Assembly: GCF_009754915.1 (NCBI RefSeq)
Contig: NZ_WPIK01000008.1
Span: 124,001 to 188,000 of the forward strand
Source: Mucilaginibacter arboris
Lineage (GTDB): Bacteria > Bacteroidota > Bacteroidia > Sphingobacteriales > Sphingobacteriaceae
Length of the DNA stretch: 64,000 bases
Direction of reading: 5' to 3'
Positions 17,146-25,523 of this stretch are shown in pieces (within the stretch, counting starts at the first letter, position 1; every line of letters starts with the position of its first letter). The notes under the pieces are model-generated. The model was not told where the DNA came from, did no database searches, and saw nothing but the letters and a program-made list of their open reading frames with translations. The position numbers and the translations under genes were made by a program.

Positions 17146-18038
17146 GAAACAGCCGGTAAAAGAAGCTTTAAAGCAAGCGGTGTAATGCTAATGTCGATAT
17201 GTTTTACTTGGCCAATTACTTCGCCGTCAACCTGCAATACAACACCTCTTTTGGTGGTGATGTGTGCTTTTTTACAACTAATCACTTCAAAATACTCACT
17301 GGTTTGCAAATTACCGCGGAACATCTTCCAGGTAAGCGAAAATATTTTCATCCACGGAAAGAGTTTCACAATACATAATTCAAACCGACCGTCATCAATT
17401 TTACCGGTTGGGTTGATAACTGCGCCAGTGCCATATTTAGAAGCATTGGCAAAAGTGATGGAAACGGCCCTGCGCCTGATAGATTTACCATCGTAACGGA
17501 TTTGGAAACTTTTGCTTCTGATCAAGAATATCTCGCGCCACAAATAACGGGCATAAGTGGAAAGTCCGCGCCTCGGGTCTTCCTCAAAACGTTTTACAAT
17601 CCGCGCATTTAAACCAACATCGGCTAAGTGGACACAAGTAGAATTATTAATGGTCAGCAGGTCAACCGGCTTAATTTTATAATTTTCCAGTACATCGTAA
17701 GCTGCTGTAATTTGGTTTGGGATGGCTAATTCCCGTGCCATTCCGTTTGCCGATCCGCAAGGTAAAATCATCACAGGCAATTGGTAATCGGGTGCTATTT
17801 TTGCAACAATATTTAAGGTGCCATCGCCACCGGCAGCAATCAATAAATCAGGATGGTAATCTTTAATTTCTTTTCTGATGTTTCCTTCACAATCCTGGTT
17901 TTCCATTTCGTAAACCCGGAACTCAAACTCATACTGTTTGCTTTTTTGCTCCAATAACTCCGCGAACTGTTCGTGTGTTTTGCCACCAGCACGTGCATTG
18001 TAAATTACCAAAACAGATGAACCTGCAGGCAGCCTCAT
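17142..18038 (-). CDS. Diacylglycerol kinase catalytic-domain protein (YegS/DgkB-like)
   Basis: This 298-residue protein phosphorylates a lipid alcohol, most likely diacylglycerol or a sphingoid base, recycling it into phospholipid. The N-terminal VIYNARAGGKT and the catalytic LIAAGGDGTLNIVAKI (near residues 65-80) and PCGSANGMAREL define the DAGK_cat family. The C-terminal half carries DDGRFELCIVK and VDGE blocks. The start overlaps the MerR gene by four bases, so the two are translationally coupled. A one-mismatch core repeat lies at its 3' end (about 17158-17168). Confidence 0.9.
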   Translation of the reverse strand: MRLPAGSSVLVIYNARAGGKTHEQFAELLEQKSKQYEFEFRVYEMENQDCEGNIRKEIKDYHPDLLIAAGGDGTLNIVAKIAPDYQLPVMILPCGSANGMARELAIPNQITAAYDVLENYKIKPVDLLTINNSTCVHLADVGLNARIVKRFEEDPRRGLSTYARYLWREIFLIRSKSFQIRYDGKSIRRRAVSITFANASKYGTGAVINPTGKIDDGRFELCIVKLFPWMKIFSLTWKMFRGNLQTSEYFEVISCKKAHITTKRGVVLQVDGEVIGQVKHIDISITPLALKLLLPAVS

Positions 18039-18370
18039 AATTGCTCTTTTACTTCCAGTAAAAATTTTTTCAGGTTTTCCAGCGCACTAATTACCTGCTG
18101 ACTTTCTTTCGCTTCGCTGCCGTTCTGCTTTAAATAATCGCGCGCGCCCTGTAACGTAAAGCCGCGTTCGTTAATTAAGTTGAAGATGATTTTCAGGTTA
18201 TCTACATCTTCCGGTGTAAAAAGCCGGTTTCCTTTTTTGTTTTTTTTAGGTTGAAGGATGTCAAATTCCTTCTCATAAAACCGGATCATCGATTGGTTTA
18301 CATTAAACATAGCCGAAACCTCGCCCATGGTATAATACATTTTATTGATGTCTCTTTCTTTGTAAGGCAT
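18035..18370 (-). CDS. MerR family transcriptional regulator
   Basis: The 111-residue protein has an N-terminal MerR winged helix: YYTMGEVSAMFNVNQSMIRFYEKEFDILQP (read in overlapping short blocks), then RLFTPEDVDNLKIIFNLINERGFTLQGAR. There is no C-terminal effector domain or metal-binding cysteine set, so it is a minimal, ligand-free-looking member. It is coupled to the diacylglycerol-kinase-like gene by a four-base overlap. Such MerR proteins occur in Sphingobacteriales next to this kinase or near alaS, but the target is unknown. Confidence 0.88.
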   Translation of the reverse strand: MPYKERDINKMYYTMGEVSAMFNVNQSMIRFYEKEFDILQPKKNKKGNRLFTPEDVDNLKIIFNLINERGFTLQGARDYLKQNGSEAKESQQVISALENLKKFLLEVKEQL

Positions 18371-18406
18371 GGCGTAAAGTTAAGAGTTTGACGGGAAGAT
18401 AAGAAC

Positions 18407-18417
18407 ATGCTTCTTTT
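18407..18417 (-). repeat. Dispersed core repeat (GA-C form)
   Basis: Exact ATGCTTCTTTT followed by ACCGGGTAAAAATT, one of the cleanest full-length examples, between the MerR gene start and the fold-back element. Confidence 0.95.
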
Positions 18418-18436
18418 ACCGGGTAAAAATTAGTTA

Positions 18437-18714
18437 CGTTCTTTTGTCTTGATACAAAAGAACCAAAAGATCAAGAATGCCCGATCGCCTCCGGGCGGCA
18501 TTCAACCCACCGCGCCTAGGTGGTTACCTTGCAAAGGTCTCTTCAAAGCGACTATTTGGTTTTGTTTAATACTTCTTTTATCAACCTTTTTTTGAATTTG
18601 CAGAGCCGCTTGCAAAGTATGTGCCGAGGTGCGGAAAGGCCAGACAAAACGCCCGGAGGGATCGGGTTTGTCTTGATTTTTTGGTTCTTTTTGATCAAGC
18701 AAAAAGAACAAAAG
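18437..18714. repeat. MITE-like fold-back element with long imperfect terminal inverted repeats
   Basis: The outer arms 18437-18475 and 18672-18714 are reverse complements over about 40 bases with few mismatches (TTTTGTCTTGATACAAAAG against CTTTTTGATCAAGCAAAAAG). Pairing continues inward: CCCGATCGCCTCCGGGCG (from 18479) with CGCCCGGAGGGATCGGG (18651-18667), and CCGCGCCTAGG with CCGAGGTGCGG. There is no transposase and no believable coding sequence. Similar AAGAACCAAAAGATCAAG-type elements are, from memory, frequent between Bacteroidota genes. An exact core repeat (18569-18579) sits at the very centre, in the loop. Confidence 0.75.
18569..18579 (-). repeat. Dispersed core repeat (GA-T form) in the fold-back loop
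   Basis: Exact ATACTTCTTTT followed by ATCAACCTTTTTTT. The midpoint of the fold-back element is about 18575. Confidence 0.95.
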
Positions 18715-18751
18715 AAAGGGCTAAAAGCCCGATTGGATAATTATGTAGCAT

Positions 18752-18762
18752 AAAAGAAGCAT
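18752..18762 (+). repeat. Dispersed core repeat (GA-C form)
   Basis: Exact AAAAGAAGCAT preceded by ATTATGTAGCAT, between the fold-back element and alaS. Confidence 0.95.
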
Positions 18763-18818
18763 GTGATTTAGAAGTTGAAATGACATTGCTTAGCTTCTCT
18801 AAAAAAAATTCAAAATCC

Positions 18819-18826
18819 TATCTTTG
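18819..18826 (+). promoter_or_regulatory. -7 promoter element of alaS
   Basis: TATCTTTG matches TAnnTTTG exactly. No convincing -33 TTG lies at 19-21 bases upstream. An in-frame TTG inside this element is therefore not the alaS start; ATG 18863 is. Confidence 0.6.
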
Positions 18827-18846
18827 CCACATAATTTTTATACGAT

Positions 18847-18857
18847 AAAAACAGCAT
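18847..18857 (+). repeat. Dispersed core repeat (AC-C form) in the alaS leader
   Basis: Exact AAAAACAGCAT preceded by AATTTTTATACGAT. It ends five bases before the alaS ATG. Confidence 0.95.
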
Positions 18858-18862
18858 TCCAA

Positions 18863-21838
18863 ATGTTAACCGCTTCCCAGATACGCCAGCAATTTTTAGA
18901 TTTTTTTGCATCGAAACAACATCAGATCGTTCCATCAGCGCCAATTGTGGTAAAGAACGACCCGACACTGATGTTCACCAATGCCGGAATGAACCAGTTT
19001 AAAAGCATTTTTTTAGGTGAAGAAACAGCAAAATTTCCAAGAGTTGCCGATACTCAGCGTTGTCTGCGTGTTTCCGGCAAGCACAACGATCTGGAGGAAG
19101 TTGGCATCGATACCTATCACCACACGATGTTCGAGATGTTAGGCAACTGGAGCTTCGGGGATTATTTTAAAAAAGAAGCGATAGCATGGAGCTGGGAATT
19201 GCTGACGGAAGTTTATAAAATAGACAAAGACCGGCTGTACGTAACTTATTTTGAAGGCGACGAAAAGGAAGGACTGGAAAAAGACCAGGAAGCCTACGAT
19301 TTGTGGAAGCAGTTTTTGCCAGAAGATCACATCCTCCCCGGGAATAAAAAAGACAACTTTTGGGAAATGGGCGAAACTGGCCCTTGCGGACCATGTTCCG
19401 AAATTCATTATGATAACAGGAGCGAGGAAGAAAGAGGAGCGAGGAGCGGAGCGGAACTGGTTAATGCTGATGATCCGCAGGTAATTGAAATCTGGAACAA
19501 TGTTTTTATGCAGTTTAACCGGTTAAAAGATGGTTCGCTGCAGCCGCTGCCCAACAAACATGTAGATACCGGAATGGGTTTCGAGCGTTTGGTGCGTGTT
19601 TTACAAGGTAAAAGTTCTAATTACGATACGGATGTTTTTCAGCCGCTGATTCAGTTTATTGCGGAGAAAAGCGGAAAAGCTTATGTTGGAAGCGCAGGTT
19701 CAAGTAGCGAAGGTTGGAACGAAGCTGTTGCGATGCGTGTAATGGCAGATCATATTCGTGCGATTAGTTTTGCAATTGCTGATGGACAATTGCCTTCCAA
19801 TAACAAAGCTGGTTATGTTATCCGCCGGATTTTAAGAAGGGCGGTTCGTTACACTTATCAATACCTCAACTTTAAAGAACCTTTTTTAAATACTTTAGTA
19901 CTTCTTTTAGCAGAACAGTTTAAAGATGTGTTTCCTAATTTGTATGAGCAGAAGGATTTTGTGCAGAAGGTTGTTTTAGAGGAGGAGGTTTCGTTTTTAA
20001 GAACTTTGGAGAATGGAATGCAAATCTTTGACCATACAATTATTGATAGGTGGGCAGAAGCTAATAATCAGATATTTGGAGTAAATAAAATTATACAAGA
20101 TGCCATACAGACAAATCAAGGTATACAAAAGGTAATAGAAGCAAGTAATGCATTTCAAGCACTTGGAGTAATACAAGATTCGATGCAAGCAAGTAGGAAA
20201 ATGCAAGAGATGTTTCAGGCAGGAAGAAAAATGCAAGATGCGTTACAAGCAAATACAAAAATTCAAAACGCAATAGATGCAGCTCAAAAATTAACGTCTG
20301 TATTTCAAAACAATTCTTTTTTAAAATTTCAAAACAGTCTAAGTCCATTTTTCGAAGCAGCAAGCAGATTAGAATCCAATCCGTTAAAAATTCCTGGCGA
20401 TGTTGTATTTAAGCTACAAGATACTTATGGTTTTCCAAAAGATTTAACGGAATTGATGGCTCGTGAAACAGGTTCAACTATAGATACTACTGGTTATGAA
20501 AATGCCCTCCAAGAACAAAAAAACCGTTCCCGTGCAGCAACAGCCATCGATACCGGCGATTGGATCAGCCTAAAAGAAGATGATACCGTAGAATTTACCG
20601 GTTACACCGAAACAGAAACGATTGCGCATATCATCAAATATCGGAAAGTTAAAGCCAAAGGAAAAGAACAATTTCAATTGGTTTTAGATAAAACACCTTT
20701 TTATGCGGAAAGCGGCGGGCAGGTAGGAGATACAGGCGACCTGATTTTTCCGGATGGAGAAATTATCCCGGTTACGGATACCAAAAAAGAAAACGGATTA
20801 ATCGTACATTTTGTAGATAAAATGCCGGAAGATCCTTCTGATATTGTTACGGCTTATGTTGACCCGGAAAGAAGGTTAAGCATCGAAAATAACCACTCGG
20901 CAACGCATTTGCTCCATGCTGCTTTGAAAGAAGTTTTGGGCAGCCATGTCAATCAAAAAGGTTCGCTGGTTAGTCCGGATTATTTACGTTTTGATTTTTC
21001 GCATTTTGCCAAAGTAAGCGATGAGGAAATTTCGAGCATTGAAGCTGTGGTCAATCGAAAGATTAGGGAAAATGTAGGTGTCATAATTCAAACCATGTCT
21101 TTTGCAGAAGCCTCACAAACTGGCGCAATGGCTTTGTTTGGAGAAAAATACGGGGATGTTGTCCGTGTGGTAACAATGGATGAAAAATTTTCTATTGAGC
21201 TTTGTGGTGGGACCCATGTGAAAGCAACCGGACAAATTGGTTTCTTCAAAATAGTTGCAGAAAGTGCAGTTGCAGCAGGTGTTCGCCGAATTGAAGCCAT
21301 AACTAGCGTCAAATCCGAAGAATTTATCCATCAGCAAAATGAAGAAATTAAGGCGTTAAAAGAACTGCTGAAAAACCCGAAAGATTTAACCAAAAGCCTG
21401 GAACAATTGTTGGAAGAAAATGCTTCGCTCAAAAAAGAAGCAGAAAAAGCGGTTCTGGATAAGGTTTCTGCCATGAAAAAAGAACTGGCTGCCAGGCATG
21501 CTTCTTTTAACGGTATAAATTTTATCTCGGAAGAAGTTGATCTGCCAAATGCAGAAGCTGTAAAGAGTTTAGCTTATCAAACCAAAGATATTTTGACAAA
21601 CCTGGTTTTAGTTTTAGGTGCCACTATCGAAGGAAAACCAAATTTAACGGTAATGATTTCCGAAAACTTAGTCAAAGAAAAAGGTTTGGATGCCCGTACA
21701 TTTATCAAAGAACTGGCTAAAGAAATTCAGGGCGGCGGCGGCGGCCAGCCTTTTTACGCTACAGCAGGCGGTAAAAATGCTGCCGGATTAAAAACGGCTA
21801 TCGAAAAAGCAAAGCTGTTTATTCACACCCAGGTATAA
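18863..21838 (+). CDS. alaS: Alanyl-tRNA synthetase with a large in-frame insertion
   Basis: AlaRS charges tRNA-Ala and edits mischarged Ser or Gly. Starting at ATG 18863 the protein is 991 residues, over 100 longer than the usual 870-880. The class II core is intact (MFTNAGMNQFKSIFLG, MLGNWSFGDYF, CGPCSEIHYD). So are the editing and zinc residues (NNHSATHLLHAAL, LCGGTHVKATG) and the C-terminal GGGGGQPFYATAGG. The extra length lies at about residues 388-508, between LRTLENGMQIF and PGDVVFKLQDTYGFPKDL. It is a Gln/Asn/Ala-rich run of roughly ten-residue repeats (MQASRKMQEM, FQAGRKMQDA, LQANTKIQNA). A core repeat at 21498-21508 is read HASFNG. Confidence 0.95.
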   Translation: MLTASQIRQQFLDFFASKQHQIVPSAPIVVKNDPTLMFTNAGMNQFKSIFLGEETAKFPRVADTQRCLRVSGKHNDLEEVGIDTYHHTMFEMLGNWSFGDYFKKEAIAWSWELLTEVYKIDKDRLYVTYFEGDEKEGLEKDQEAYDLWKQFLPEDHILPGNKKDNFWEMGETGPCGPCSEIHYDNRSEEERGARSGAELVNADDPQVIEIWNNVFMQFNRLKDGSLQPLPNKHVDTGMGFERLVRVLQGKSSNYDTDVFQPLIQFIAEKSGKAYVGSAGSSSEGWNEAVAMRVMADHIRAISFAIADGQLPSNNKAGYVIRRILRRAVRYTYQYLNFKEPFLNTLVLLLAEQFKDVFPNLYEQKDFVQKVVLEEEVSFLRTLENGMQIFDHTIIDRWAEANNQIFGVNKIIQDAIQTNQGIQKVIEASNAFQALGVIQDSMQASRKMQEMFQAGRKMQDALQANTKIQNAIDAAQKLTSVFQNNSFLKFQNSLSPFFEAASRLESNPLKIPGDVVFKLQDTYGFPKDLTELMARETGSTIDTTGYENALQEQKNRSRAATAIDTGDWISLKEDDTVEFTGYTETETIAHIIKYRKVKAKGKEQFQLVLDKTPFYAESGGQVGDTGDLIFPDGEIIPVTDTKKENGLIVHFVDKMPEDPSDIVTAYVDPERRLSIENNHSATHLLHAALKEVLGSHVNQKGSLVSPDYLRFDFSHFAKVSDEEISSIEAVVNRKIRENVGVIIQTMSFAEASQTGAMALFGEKYGDVVRVVTMDEKFSIELCGGTHVKATGQIGFFKIVAESAVAAGVRRIEAITSVKSEEFIHQQNEEIKALKELLKNPKDLTKSLEQLLEENASLKKEAEKAVLDKVSAMKKELAARHASFNGINFISEEVDLPNAEAVKSLAYQTKDILTNLVLVLGATIEGKPNLTVMISENLVKEKGLDARTFIKELAKEIQGGGGGQPFYATAGGKNAAGLKTAIEKAKLFIHTQV
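20030..20385 (+). repeat. Degenerate ten-codon repeats inside alaS
   Basis: About seven imperfect 30-base units encode the pattern [FML]QA..KMQ[DE][AM]. The stretch is more A/T-rich and uses more ATA, AAT and CAA codons than the flanking alaS sequence, suggesting it is foreign to the gene. It keeps the reading frame and contains no stop. Confidence 0.75.
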
Positions 21839-21847
21839 AAAATGCAG

Positions 21848-21890
21848 GCATAAAAAAAGCACGCTATTAACCAGCGTGCTTTTTTTATGC
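21848..21890. terminator. Bidirectional terminator between alaS and a convergent gene
   Basis: A perfect 18-bp stem pairs 21848-21865 with 21873-21890 around a seven-base loop. The A7 and T7 tracts in the arms give intrinsic terminators in both directions. Confidence 0.92.
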
Positions 21891-21907
21891 ACTAAAATTT
21901 TTTTTTA

Positions 21908-22528
21908 TTAATGATGGCCATGATCTTCATGTCCGCCGCCGCCATGCTGGTCGTTGCTTTGTTGATGGCCGCCATCAAATTGCCCATGTCCCATTTGGTT
22001 TGGTTGTCCACCCTGGTGATTCATATTATATGGCCGGTTCATGCCTCCACCATGGTTTACGTTACCATTATATCCAGGCCGGTTCATGTTACCATTTCCC
22101 GGACGGTTTCTGCCATTTCCAAAATGGTTTCCATTGTCCCTGTGTTCACGTAACATTGCTTGATGCGGGCCACTCCAGTTTTTATATCTTCCATAAGTAA
22201 CACGGTCCCTCGAAAAATTTAAATAAGGTTTTGGGCGGTTAACCACTACTTTATAACCGGAATACAAATCGTAGCCGCGGTAACGCGGAGGCAGGCTATT
22301 AGCAAATATCCATCTGCCGCCATCCTGGTAAATATATTGTCCTGTTGATACATCGTAGTAAGACTCTATATCCGGCAGGTAATAATAATCCACATGGTTA
22401 TAACCAGTTGGGCCCCAGGCTGGCTGACGGCCAATATTAATACTCAGGCTTAATTGTGCTTGTGCGCCGGCATGTAAAGAAAAAACAAGGGCAGTGCCTA
22501 ATATTGTTCTTAAAATTACTTTTTTCAT
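21908..22528 (-). CDS. Secreted protein with His/Gly/Asn-rich tail
   Basis: The 206-residue protein has a signal peptide (ALVFSLHAGAQAQ). Residues 25-130 form a Tyr- and Trp-rich folded part (NHVDYYYLPDIESYYDV, PPRYRGYDLYSGYKVVV) seen in many Sphingobacteriaceae secreted proteins. The C-terminal 75 residues are low complexity, with GNGRNRPGNGNMNRPG-type repeats and a terminus with many histidines (GGGHEDHGHH). The tail may bind metal, but this is inference; no enzyme motif is visible. It shares the strong terminator with alaS. Confidence 0.72.
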   Translation of the reverse strand: MKKVILRTILGTALVFSLHAGAQAQLSLSINIGRQPAWGPTGYNHVDYYYLPDIESYYDVSTGQYIYQDGGRWIFANSLPPRYRGYDLYSGYKVVVNRPKPYLNFSRDRVTYGRYKNWSGPHQAMLREHRDNGNHFGNGRNRPGNGNMNRPGYNGNVNHGGGMNRPYNMNHQGGQPNQMGHGQFDGGHQQSNDQHGGGGHEDHGHH

Positions 22529-22706
22529 GATTTGTTTACGTTAGTATAATAGTTAAACGGGAATAGCAGTACAGGGTTTAGTTATTGTTCAGTAACAAAT
22601 TATTGCTGCATTTTTAAAGCAGTCCATTGTTAATACTTAAATCCGCTGGAATTTTATTCTCGGATGTCTAACATAAACTCATCAATCAGAAAAACGTTTT
22701 GGCCGC

Positions 22707-23825
22707 TTACAATTCTCCCGTCACAAATAAGTTTTCTTCTTGTGCATTATTCTTCAAGAGCGTATAATGAGAGCGTAATGCTTTATATAATGAAAAAGCT
22801 TGATAGGGAAGATTGTAATTTTTAGCATATTTACGGATAATTGGGGTAATTGCCGGGTAATAAGTATGTGCAACTGTTGGAAACAAATGATGTGCAACAT
22901 GATGGTTAAAACCACCAAACAGAAAATTAGCCAGTTTGCTTTCGGTACTAAAGTCTTGTGTTACTGTAATTTGGTACATAGACCAGGTAATGTCCATTTT
23001 TCCATCAGCAGGAGACATCGGAAAAACAGAATCTTCATTAACGTGTGTAGAAAGCAAAGCCATTACACCAAAAGCACTTGCTGATAAGTGCATCACCAGA
23101 AAAGCATACAGCACCATGTACCAAGGCTGTGCAAGTACCAGCATGGGCACAATTATCATGTAAAAAATATTAAACAGCTTTACGGCTACCAGCTTTGCTG
23201 CTTCGTATTTAGGAATGGTAACTACACGTTTTAGGTAATTATCACGAGTGCCGAAAATGTCTTTAAAATCCCGGACAAAAATCCAATTTAAACTGTAAAA
23301 AAAGTATAAAAACCACATGTAAATGTGCTGGTAACGATGTATGTTTAACCAGGTACTGCCCGGAAAAAGCCTTACCAAATCACTTTGTTTAATGTCTATA
23401 TCCCAATTTTGCATATTTGGATAGGGATGGTGCAGCAACAGGTGCCGTTTCTTCCAGATAAAATTACTGCTGCCAAATAATTCGAGGATGTAAGTGAACC
23501 AGTTGTTATGTTTCCTCTTTTTAAAAATAGCACCATGGGCTGCATCATGGAAACCATTTAAAAAAACAAGGATCATGGTAAAACCCGTTAAAACATAAAA
23601 CGCGAACAGCAAGGGTGTTTGGTTGCCAAAAATTAGGATACAACTGTAAAATAAAAAGTATAAAACAATTAAAGAGAGTGATTTGAAAACAATTAGCTGC
23701 TGAAGGCTTTTATTGGCAAGTACTTGTTCGTTTACTTCTTTTTGTAGAGTTCTTAGAAAATCGTCATTTCCGGCTTTCTTAAAAACCGGTTTATTAATGG
23801 TTGGATTATTCATCTTTTTGATCAT
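22707..23825 (-). CDS. Membrane fatty acid desaturase
   Basis: This is a 372-residue integral membrane di-iron desaturase that introduces double bonds into acyl chains for membrane fluidity. The three histidine boxes are visible: HDAAH near residue 93, HLLLHH near 128, and HHVAHH near 308. Four hydrophobic segments lie between them in the usual pairing. The start could be 23825 or the ATG four codons later. A 233-base divergent gap separates it from gatB and holds a possible minus-strand -7 element (TATTTTTG) but no core repeat. Confidence 0.9.
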   Translation of the reverse strand: MIKKMNNPTINKPVFKKAGNDDFLRTLQKEVNEQVLANKSLQQLIVFKSLSLIVLYFLFYSCILIFGNQTPLLFAFYVLTGFTMILVFLNGFHDAAHGAIFKKRKHNNWFTYILELFGSSNFIWKKRHLLLHHPYPNMQNWDIDIKQSDLVRLFPGSTWLNIHRYQHIYMWFLYFFYSLNWIFVRDFKDIFGTRDNYLKRVVTIPKYEAAKLVAVKLFNIFYMIIVPMLVLAQPWYMVLYAFLVMHLSASAFGVMALLSTHVNEDSVFPMSPADGKMDITWSMYQITVTQDFSTESKLANFLFGGFNHHVAHHLFPTVAHTYYPAITPIIRKYAKNYNLPYQAFSLYKALRSHYTLLKNNAQEENLFVTGEL

Positions 23826-24058
23826 AAATAAGCTTTAAGAATAAAACGGCTTAAATAAATCAGAAAAGTATCTGTTTTAACACGTATCGGATACAAAAAT
23901 AAACTGCATTTTTTAGGTTTGGTTTACAGTTTCAATTTTTTTTGCAGAAATCTGATAATCGGTTTTACGTTGCTAAAGGCCAAAAAAAATGGTTTCGTGG
24001 TGTAATCCAAAATATTTAATAGTTTTACAGCTCTTATCAACAAGTACAAATATCCGTA

Positions 24059-25522
24059 ATGACGATAGAATTAGACCAGGTACAAACCGGATATGAAGTG
24101 GTTATCGGCCTGGAAGTACACGCGCAATTAGCAACAGAAAGCAAAGCTTTTTGTTCAGATCCGGCAGCTTTTGGTGCAAAACCTAACCGGCATATTAGTC
24201 CGGTTTCATTAGGCCATCCCGGCACACTTCCTTTTATCAATAAAAAACATATTGAATTTGCCGCTAAGTTAGGTTTGGCAACGCATTGCCAGATCAGGCA
24301 ATATAATTACTTCGACCGTAAAAATTATTTTTATGCCGATTTGCCCAAAGGTTACCAGATCACCCAAGATTCTGCAGCTATTTGTTATGATGGTTTTATC
24401 CGCATAAAAACAGCATCAGGTAATAAAGATATTCGGCTGAACCGTATTCACATGGAAGAAGATGCGGGCAAAAGCATACACGATCAGGACGACGAAAACA
24501 CCTTAATTGATTTAAACCGTGCAGGCGTTCCGCTGCTGGAAATTGTATCAGAACCAGATTTGCGAAGCGGTGAAGAAGCAAATGCTTACCTTTCAGAAAT
24601 CCGGCGCTTAGTCCGTTTTTTAGGGATTTGCGACGGGAATATGGAAGAAGGGAGTTTGCGTTGCGATGCCAATATTTCTGTCCGTAAAAAAGGCACAACA
24701 GGATATGGAACGCGTTGCGAAGTAAAAAACCTCAACTCCATTAAAAATGTACAAAAAGCAATTGAGTTTGAAGCAGCCAGACAGATAGAACTAATTGAAA
24801 AAGGTGAAAAAATTGAACAAAATACTTTAAACTTTGATGCTGATTCTGGTACAACTTCTGTTTTAAGGAGCAAAGAAATGGCAAACGATTACCGCTATTT
24901 CCCCGAGCCAGATTTGCCGCCCATTATTTTAAGTGAAGCTTATATTGAAGAAATCAGGAAAATCTTGCCTGCTTTACCGGAAGAACTTTACGAAAAATAC
25001 ACGCAGCAATTAGGCTTAAGCGAGTATGAAGCCAATGTAATTACGGCTGACTACGAACTGGTGCAGTATTTTGAAGAACTGATTAAAGAAACCGCCAACT
25101 ATAAAGCTGCTGCACACTGGCTGATGGGCAGTATTAAATCCTATTTAAATACACATACTGTTTTTATCGGTAGTTTTTTGGTAAGGCCGAAAACCATTGC
25201 CGAAATGATTGCTATGATTGATGCCGGCAAAATTAGTCATACCATTGCTGCGCAACAGCTTTTTCATGAATTGATCCGTCATCCGGAAAAAACAGCAACA
25301 GAAACGGCAACTGCTTTAAACCTGTTTATTGATAAAAATGAAGAAAAACTGGATTTGATTATCGATCAGGTTTTGCAATTGCATCCGCAGAAAGTATCTG
25401 AATATAAAAAAGGTAAAAAAGGCATTATTGGCATGTTTATGGGCGAAGTAATGAAGCTTTCTAAAGGAAAAATAGACCCGAAAGCAGCAAACCGTGTACT
25501 TGCCGAAAAATTAGAAAAATAA
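24059..25522 (+). CDS. gatB: Aspartyl/glutamyl-tRNA amidotransferase subunit B
   Basis: GatB is the kinase and tRNA-binding subunit of the GatCAB complex, which turns Glu-tRNA-Gln (or Asp-tRNA-Asn) into the correct amide. The 487-residue protein has the hallmark VIGLEVHAQL at residues 12-21, NYFDRKNYFYADLPKGYQI near 82-100, LNRAGVPLLEIVSEPD near 145, and the C-terminal YqeY-like domain. GatA and GatC are not adjacent. Two core repeats lie inside: 24406-24416 (read RIKTAS) and 25155-25165 (read HTVFIG). One base separates it from the next gene, so they are cotranscribed. Confidence 0.96.
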   Translation: MTIELDQVQTGYEVVIGLEVHAQLATESKAFCSDPAAFGAKPNRHISPVSLGHPGTLPFINKKHIEFAAKLGLATHCQIRQYNYFDRKNYFYADLPKGYQITQDSAAICYDGFIRIKTASGNKDIRLNRIHMEEDAGKSIHDQDDENTLIDLNRAGVPLLEIVSEPDLRSGEEANAYLSEIRRLVRFLGICDGNMEEGSLRCDANISVRKKGTTGYGTRCEVKNLNSIKNVQKAIEFEAARQIELIEKGEKIEQNTLNFDADSGTTSVLRSKEMANDYRYFPEPDLPPIILSEAYIEEIRKILPALPEELYEKYTQQLGLSEYEANVITADYELVQYFEELIKETANYKAAAHWLMGSIKSYLNTHTVFIGSFLVRPKTIAEMIAMIDAGKISHTIAAQQLFHELIRHPEKTATETATALNLFIDKNEEKLDLIIDQVLQLHPQKVSEYKKGKKGIIGMFMGEVMKLSKGKIDPKAANRVLAEKLEK

Positions 25523-25523
25523 G

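Larger units (their letters stand above)
18371..18862. other. 492-base gap: three core repeats, a fold-back element and the alaS promoter region
   Basis: This gap contains core repeats at 18407-18417, 18569-18579, 18752-18762 and 18847-18857 (the last just before alaS). It also holds a roughly 278-base fold-back element at 18437-18714 and a TATCTTTG -7 element at 18819-18826. The ORFs across 18502-18753 are products of the fold-back sequence and look non-coding. Confidence 0.8.

Noticed and set aside
18502-18753. Overlapping frames of 69-77 residues on both strands
   Set aside because: They lie within the fold-back element, mirror each other and show no protein-like pattern; they are by-products of the inverted repeats.
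18824-18862. Upstream TTG start for alaS
   Set aside because: The TTG is inside the TATCTTTG -7 element, the extra 13 residues do not match AlaRS, and MLTASQIRQQFLDFF from ATG 18863 is the normal N-terminus.
20091-20363. Minus-strand frames of 79-90 residues within alaS
   Set aside because: They are shadows of the repetitive alaS insertion, Leu/Phe-rich by complementarity to Gln/Lys codons, with no independent start context.
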